From: Pandoraea apista | GTDB lineage: Bacteria; Pseudomonadota; Gammaproteobacteria; Burkholderiales; Burkholderiaceae | Direction of reading: 5' to 3' | Length of the DNA: 64,000 bases | Assembly: GCF_001465595.2 (NCBI RefSeq) | Contig: NZ_CP013481.2 | Span: forward strand, 620,001 to 684,000 | Part shown: positions 59,882 through 64,000 of the stretch, one piece after another | Layout of the letters: each line of letters begins with the position of its first letter | Numbering within the stretch: position 1 is the first letter of the stretch | Position numbers and translations under genes: made by a program | The notes under the pieces: model-generated | Databases searched by the model: none | What the model saw: the letters and a program-made list of their open reading frames with translations, nothing else | Told to the model about the DNA's origin: nothing

Positions 59882-60526
59882 ATGTTCTCCGACAGCCTGA
59901 TTTCCGAACTTGACCGCGGCCTGCGAGCGATTGCCGGTATTACCCAAGCTTCCCGCCCGACGCCTGCGCCTGCGACCTCTCTGGATGGCGACCCCGTTGG
60001 CGACGATGCCCTGACGTCGCAAGAGCGTCGTCATGTGGCTGGCCTCATGCGGGTGAACCACGTTGGCGAGGTTTGCGCACAGGCGCTCTATCAGGCGCAG
60101 AAGCTGGCAACGAAGCGTCCGGAACTGAGGGCGGCCTTCGAGCACGCCGGGAAGGAAGAAGAGGACCACCTCGCGTGGACGGCCCACCGTCTCTCGGAAC
60201 TGGGTTCGCGCCCCAGCCTGCTTAATCCGCTCTGGTACGCCGGGGCGTTCGCCATTGGCTTCGTCGCAGGCAAGTGCGGCGACAAGGTCAGTTTGGGCTT
60301 CGTGTCGGAGACGGAGCGCCAGGTGGAGCATCACCTTGAGAGCCACCTGGACGATCTGCCGCCGCACGATCTGCGCTCGCGCGCCATCGTCGACCAGATG
60401 CGCATCGACGAAATCGAACACGGTCAGGCCGCGCGCGATGCCGGCGGGGTCGACCTGCCCGTGCCAGTGCAGCGAGTCATGCGTGCGGCCGCCAAGGTCA
60501 TGACGACGACCGCCTACTATATATAG
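59882..60526 (+). CDS. coq7: Demethoxyubiquinone hydroxylase (Coq7)
   Basis: 214 residues, di-iron carboxylate protein of the Coq7 family. Iron ligands are visible in the repeats [11 protein letters not shown] (about 60-70), EEEDHLAWT (about 93-101) and at the C-terminus [10 protein letters not shown] (about 180-189). It adds the C6 hydroxyl in ubiquinone synthesis, which is done by UbiF in E. coli. An amphipathic region ([17 protein letters not shown]) attaches it to the membrane. It is followed by 423 bases before mraZ. Confidence 0.96.
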   Translation: MFSDSLISELDRGLRAIAGITQASRPTPAPATSLDGDPVGDDALTSQERRHVAGLMRVNHVGEVCAQALYQAQKLATKRPELRAAFEHAGKEEEDHLAWTAHRLSELGSRPSLLNPLWYAGAFAIGFVAGKCGDKVSLGFVSETERQVEHHLESHLDDLPPHDLRSRAIVDQMRIDEIEHGQAARDAGGVDLPVPVQRVMRAAAKVMTTTAYYI

Positions 60527-60820
60527 ACAGAGCGTCTGCACGTCTCCCCGAAAGACCCCTACCTTCCCAGTCGATCTCCTCTTGCGCGACGCATGCCGGC
60601 CGGTAATTGCCCGGCCCTGTCACGGCGTGAGCGCGCACTACCCGGTATCGATAGTGCTGGCGGGCCTCCCACGAGGTGATGCCCAAAGTTTGAGGTTCCA
60701 CTTTCACTATCGCAGTTATGTCTTTAATTTTCCTGACAAAATTCCGTTTTCCGGCTTTAGGAAAGTGAGCTAAGTCATTGTTCTGTCTGGCAAATTCACT
60801 CCTAAAAAAGGGTGAAAGGC

Positions 60821-60887
60821 TTGACCGGCCAAACACTCTCCTCTAAAGTGGGAAATAGTGTGAGAAAGTGTATTTTTGTGTGGTGTA
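60821..60887 (+). promoter_or_regulatory. mraZ promoter with MraZ-type repeats
   Basis: TTGACC at 60821-60826, 17-base spacer, TAAAGT at 60844-60849. Overlapping the -10 box and reaching 40 bases downstream are four repeats with GTG at exact 10-base intervals (60848, 60858, 60868, 60878); three are AAAGTGG, ATAGTGT and AAAGTGT. MraZ binds closely spaced repeats of this type and represses the division cluster, so this should be its autoregulatory site. The rest of 60,527-60,949 contains no convincing gene. Confidence 0.7.
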
Positions 60888-60949
60888 AGGCACAAAATCT
60901 TTCTCGTTCGGCATGACGGGCAGGCGGACGAAACCTCACGGGAGCGCAC

Positions 60950-61378
60950 GTGTTTCAGGGAGCCTCAGCACTTTCACTCGATGCAAAGGGACGGATGTCG
61001 ATTCCGGCCCGGCATCGTGACGTGCTTCAAGGCGACGCTGAAGGCAAGGTGACGATCACCAAGCACCCCGACGGATGTTTGCTGCTGTTTCCGCGTCCCG
61101 AATGGGAAATCTTCCGCGGCAAGATCGCCGCACTGCCGATGGACGCGCACTGGTGGCGACGCATCTTCCTGGGCAATGCTGCCGACGTCGAGATGGATTC
61201 GGCGGGCCGTGTCCTGGTGGCGCCGGAGTTGCGTGCAGCTGCGGGCATGGACAAGGAAGTCATGCTGCTTGGCATGGGCAGTCACTTTGAACTCTGGGAT
61301 GCCGCGACGTATGCCGCCAAGGAACAGGCGGCGATGGCGCAAGGTATGCCGGAAGCACTGAAAAACTTCACTTTTTGA
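60950..61378 (+). CDS. mraZ: Transcriptional regulator MraZ
   Basis: 142 residues from GTG 60950, with GGAG upstream. The two SpoVT/AbrB-like repeats carry [13 protein letters not shown] (about 10-22) and [13 protein letters not shown] (about 82-94). MraZ forms ring oligomers that bind the repeats in its own promoter and controls the division and cell-wall cluster. It is the first gene of that cluster, followed by rsmH after 22 bases. Confidence 0.97.
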   Translation: MFQGASALSLDAKGRMSIPARHRDVLQGDAEGKVTITKHPDGCLLLFPRPEWEIFRGKIAALPMDAHWWRRIFLGNAADVEMDSAGRVLVAPELRAAAGMDKEVMLLGMGSHFELWDAATYAAKEQAAMAQGMPEALKNFTF

Positions 61379-61400
61379 CAGATCAGGTGGTCCGACGAGC

Positions 61401-62354
61401 ATGGCGCACGCGGTGGAAACGGTAATGCAGCACCGCACGGTCCTGCTGGAGGAGGCCGTGGATGCCTTGCTGTGGCGCGACGACGGCGTATACGTCGACG
61501 GCACGTTCGGCAGAGGCGGACACAGTCGCAGGATTCTGGAGCGGCTCGGTCCCAAGGGGAAGCTGATCGCATTCGACAAGGATCCCCAAGCGATCGCGGA
61601 GGCGGCAAATATTGCCGATCCGCGATTTTCGATTGAACACGAAAGCTTCGCGACGTTGCGCGAGGCGTTGGCCCGACGCGGTATCGACAAGGTGTCGGGG
61701 GTTTTGCTGGACCTGGGCGTCTCGTCGCCGCAGTTCGACGACCCTGCGCGTGGATTCAGTTTTCGTTTCGACGGCCCGCTCGACATGCGCATGGATCCCA
61801 CGCGCGGCGAGTCGGCTGCCGACTGGCTGGCCCGGGCAACGCTGGAAGAAATCACGGAGGTCATCAAGGACTATGGGGAAGAACGGTTTGCTTTTCAGAT
61901 TGCAAAGGCGCTTGTTGCTCGCCGGGCAAACGCCGACCACCTTGGTCCACTCGTCAGCACTCGCGAGCTTGCCGCGATCGTGGCGGGCGCCGTCAAGACC
62001 CGTGAGAAGGGCAAGGATCCGGCAACACGCACCTTTCAGGCTCTACGGATTCACGTCAATCAAGAGCTTGCGGACTTGCAGATAGCACTCGACGTGGCGG
62101 CCGATGTCCTCGAAACGGGAGGCAGACTCGTGGCGATCAGCTTTCATTCGCTGGAAGACCGCATCGTGAAGCGCTTCGTGCAAGCGCGAACGAGCGCGCC
62201 GGCGGTAGATCGCCGCGTGCCTTTGCGCGCCCACGAAATTCCCGAGCCGCCCTTTAAATCCAGTCGTAAGGTCAAGCCGTCCGCCGAAGAGGTGGAGGCT
62301 AACCCGCGTGCGCGCTCGGCGATCATGCGGGTCATGGAGCGGGTGGCAACATGA
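61401..62354 (+). CDS. rsmH: 16S rRNA m4C1402 methyltransferase RsmH
   Basis: 317 residues. SAM-binding motifs: [15 protein letters not shown] (about 35-49), AFDKDPQAI near 58, [14 protein letters not shown] near 102, and the catalytic region [19 protein letters not shown] near 240. It methylates N4 of C1402 in 16S rRNA. It overlaps ftsL by 4 bases (ATGA). A second start eight codons in (MQHRTVLL) is possible. Confidence 0.97.
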   Translation: MAHAVETVMQHRTVLLEEAVDALLWRDDGVYVDGTFGRGGHSRRILERLGPKGKLIAFDKDPQAIAEAANIADPRFSIEHESFATLREALARRGIDKVSGVLLDLGVSSPQFDDPARGFSFRFDGPLDMRMDPTRGESAADWLARATLEEITEVIKDYGEERFAFQIAKALVARRANADHLGPLVSTRELAAIVAGAVKTREKGKDPATRTFQALRIHVNQELADLQIALDVAADVLETGGRLVAISFHSLEDRIVKRFVQARTSAPAVDRRVPLRAHEIPEPPFKSSRKVKPSAEEVEANPRARSAIMRVMERVAT

Positions 62355-62695
62355 GCCGGCTCAATATTCTTCTGCTCGCGCTGCTTATCGGCTGCGCGTT
62401 GTCGCTGATCAATGCGCAGTACCGCGCGCGCGGAACGTTCGTGGAACTCAACCGCGAGCAGGCGCTCGAGCATCAACTGCTGCAGGACTGGGATCGTCTC
62501 CAGTACGAGCAGAGTGCGCAGAGCAAGAGCGCGCGTATCGAAAGCGTGGCGCGCAGCGATCTGAAGATGCAGGCCGTCTCGCCCGGCCGCACGCAATACC
62601 TGTCAGCACCGGCCGGTAGCGCCGGCGCGATGGTGGATGTCCCGGTGCCCACGGCGAGCGCCGCGTCTGCCCCGGCGAGCGGAGGCAAGCGATGA
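62351..62695 (+). CDS. ftsL: Cell division protein FtsL
   Basis: 114 residues. One N-terminal membrane helix (about 2-19) and a periplasmic coiled-coil ([21 protein letters not shown]), then an Ala/Pro-rich tail of about 35 residues. FtsL joins FtsB and FtsQ and activates FtsWI at the septum. ATGA overlaps with rsmH before it and ftsI after it show tight coupling. Confidence 0.95.
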   Translation: MSRLNILLLALLIGCALSLINAQYRARGTFVELNREQALEHQLLQDWDRLQYEQSAQSKSARIESVARSDLKMQAVSPGRTQYLSAPAGSAGAMVDVPVPTASAASAPASGGKR

Positions 62696-64000
62696 TTCGC
62701 CGCAAAGACGCCAAGGCCAAGACCAAGGATGTGCAGTTCTCTGCCAGCCCGGTCCTGTCCGTGCGTCTGCCGATGTGGCGCTCGAAGATGCTCGTCTTTG
62801 TGATCTTCGGCGCGTTTGCGTCGCTGGTCGCGCGTGCCTTCTGGATTCAGGGGCCGGGCAACGCCTTCTATCAACGTCAGGGCGAGAGCCGTTACGAACG
62901 CACACTGGAAATGTCCGCCACGCGCGGCAAAGTGTTCGACCGTAACGGGCAGGTGCTCGCCACCAGTCTGCCCGTCAAGGCCATCTGGGCTATCCCCGAA
63001 GACGTGCCCGACGACGTTTCGGCGCAGCAGATTCGCCAGCTCGCGCGTTTGCTCGAGATGAGCGAGCCGGATCTGCGCCGCAAGCTCAATCAGGAAAAGA
63101 GCTTCGTCTACGTGAAGCGTCAGGTATTGCCGGACGTGGCCAAGCAGGTCGCCGATCTGGACATCCCCGGCATTTATCAGCGCAAGGAGTACAAGCGCTT
63201 CTATCCGGAAGGCGAGATTGCTGCGCACGTAGTCGGCTTCACGAACGTTGAGGATATCGGGCAGGAAGGCGTCGAGCTTTCGATGCAGAAGGATCTGGCC
63301 GCCACGCCCGGCAGTCGCCGCGTGATCAAGGATCGTCTGGGCCGCGTGGTCGAGGACATCGATATTCTGGCGCAGCCGCGCGACGGTCACGACATTACGC
63401 TCTCGATCGACAGCAAGATCCAGTTCCTCGCCTACAGCGAACTGAAAGACGCCATCGAGCGCACCGGTGCGAAAGCCGGCAGCGCCGTGGTGCTCGACGT
63501 TCGCACGGGTGAGGTGCTCGCGCTGGTGAATCTCCCGACGTACAACCCGAACAATCGCACGAACCTGACCGGCGCGCAGTTGCGCAACCGAGTCATTACC
63601 GACACGTTCGAGCCCGGTTCGATCATGAAGCCGATTACGGTCGCCGCCGCCATCGAGAACGGTTACGTGAAGCCGACCTCGACCGTCATGACCACTGGCC
63701 GGGCGACCTTTTTCGGCGCAACGATTACTGACACACACGACTACGGTTTGCTCACCGTGGCAGGCGTTATCCAGAAGTCGAGCAACATCGGCACGGCCAA
63801 GCTCGCGTTGCAGATGAAGCCGCAGGAAATGTGGGACATGTTCACGAGCGTGGGCCTCGGTCAGGCACCCAAACTCGGCTTCCCCGGCGCCGTGGCGGGA
63901 CGTCTGCGTCCGGCCAAGAGCTGGCGTCCGATCGAGCAGGCGACGATGGGCTACGGCTATGGCTTGTCGGCTTCGCTGATTCAGCTTGCGCGTGCCTACA
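62692..64000 (+). CDS. ftsI: Peptidoglycan D,D-transpeptidase FtsI (PBP3), 3' end outside window
   Basis: 436 codons are visible with no stop, so the gene is cut by the window edge. A membrane anchor (about 33-51), a PBP dimerisation domain with SATRGKVFDRNGQVLATS (about 75-92) and the transpeptidase domain with the active Ser310 in SIMK (310-313) and the SSN motif at 363-365. The KTG motif would lie beyond the window. It makes septal cross-links with FtsW. It overlaps ftsL by 4 bases. Confidence 0.97.
   Translation, partial: MIRRKDAKAKTKDVQFSASPVLSVRLPMWRSKMLVFVIFGAFASLVARAFWIQGPGNAFYQRQGESRYERTLEMSATRGKVFDRNGQVLATSLPVKAIWAIPEDVPDDVSAQQIRQLARLLEMSEPDLRRKLNQEKSFVYVKRQVLPDVAKQVADLDIPGIYQRKEYKRFYPEGEIAAHVVGFTNVEDIGQEGVELSMQKDLAATPGSRRVIKDRLGRVVEDIDILAQPRDGHDITLSIDSKIQFLAYSELKDAIERTGAKAGSAVVLDVRTGEVLALVNLPTYNPNNRTNLTGAQLRNRVITDTFEPGSIMKPITVAAAIENGYVKPTSTVMTTGRATFFGATITDTHDYGLLTVAGVIQKSSNIGTAKLALQMKPQEMWDMFTSVGLGQAPKLGFPGAVAGRLRPAKSWRPIEQATMGYGYGLSASLIQLARAY

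Noticed and set aside
60498..60836. Open frame of about 112 codons antisense between coq7 and mraZ
   Set aside because: It overlaps the coq7 end and the mraZ promoter, and no protein family features were recognised in it.

Overview
The window looks like the chromosome of a beta-proteobacterium of the Burkholderiaceae, most probably Pandoraea or a close relative. The evidence is the high GC content with GC-rich third codon positions, the 16S sequence, the 16S-tRNA-Ile-tRNA-Ala-23S-5S rRNA operon, the gene order of the division cluster (coq7, mraZ, rsmH, ftsL, ftsI) and many families typical of that group. The genus call is from memory of 16S and gene content, not from a search. No transposase, integrase, phage gene or CRISPR array was seen.

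Layout. 1-9,960: housekeeping and stress genes (partial GntR regulator, GNAT acetyltransferase, ychF, a ypfJ-type zinc peptidase, a UbiH-family hydroxylase, dsbC, an M61 peptidase, a LysR regulator divergent from azoR, and a pirin). 9,975-14,375: a TonB-dependent siderophore receptor with a Fur-like box, an N-terminally extended uracil-DNA glycosylase and a CYTH protein. 14,518-17,053: trpC, trpD and trpG. 17,449-32,304: a block of envelope genes consisting of a dsbD-tlpA-dsbG set, a two-component system, and a five-gene unit (outer-membrane factor, HlyD adaptor, RbbA-like and YhhJ-like ABC proteins, PhaC-like DUF3141 protein). 32,569-35,849: trpE, a previously unmarked Trp-rich leader peptide (trpL), gph and rpe. 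36,136-37,939: apaG, a small membrane protein and mltA. 38,006-45,142: lower phenylacetate pathway (paaK, paaI, paaG, a PaaJ/PcaF thiolase and paaN, with paaF divergent). 45,225-51,867: an amino-acid binding lipoprotein and a complete rRNA operon with two promoters. 52,035-59,563: DUF3047 lipoprotein, M20 amidohydrolase, molybdopterin oxidoreductase, PF10023 aminopeptidase, MarR regulator and a porin. 59,882-64,000: coq7 and the start of the division and cell-wall cluster, with MraZ-type repeats at its promoter; ftsI runs off the end.

How the parts fit. The trp genes are split: trpE has its own leader with three Trp codons and sequences that can form mutually exclusive hairpins, while trpGDC lies about 15.5 kb away without a recognisable leader, so attenuation would act directly on trpE only. 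The block in between concerns the periplasm and outer membrane (disulfide reduction and a tripartite exporter). The paa genes cover ligation, isomerisation, ring opening, hydration, thiolysis and thioesterase proofreading; the paaABCDE epoxidase and the pathway regulator are not in the window.

The best candidates for something worth describing are the trp leader, the degenerate Lgt-like domain fused to a TlpA thioredoxin, the uracil-DNA glycosylase with an AT-hook and a clamp-like motif in its N-terminal tail, and the PhaC-like DUF3141 protein beside an RbbA-type exporter. None is proven novel from sequence alone.
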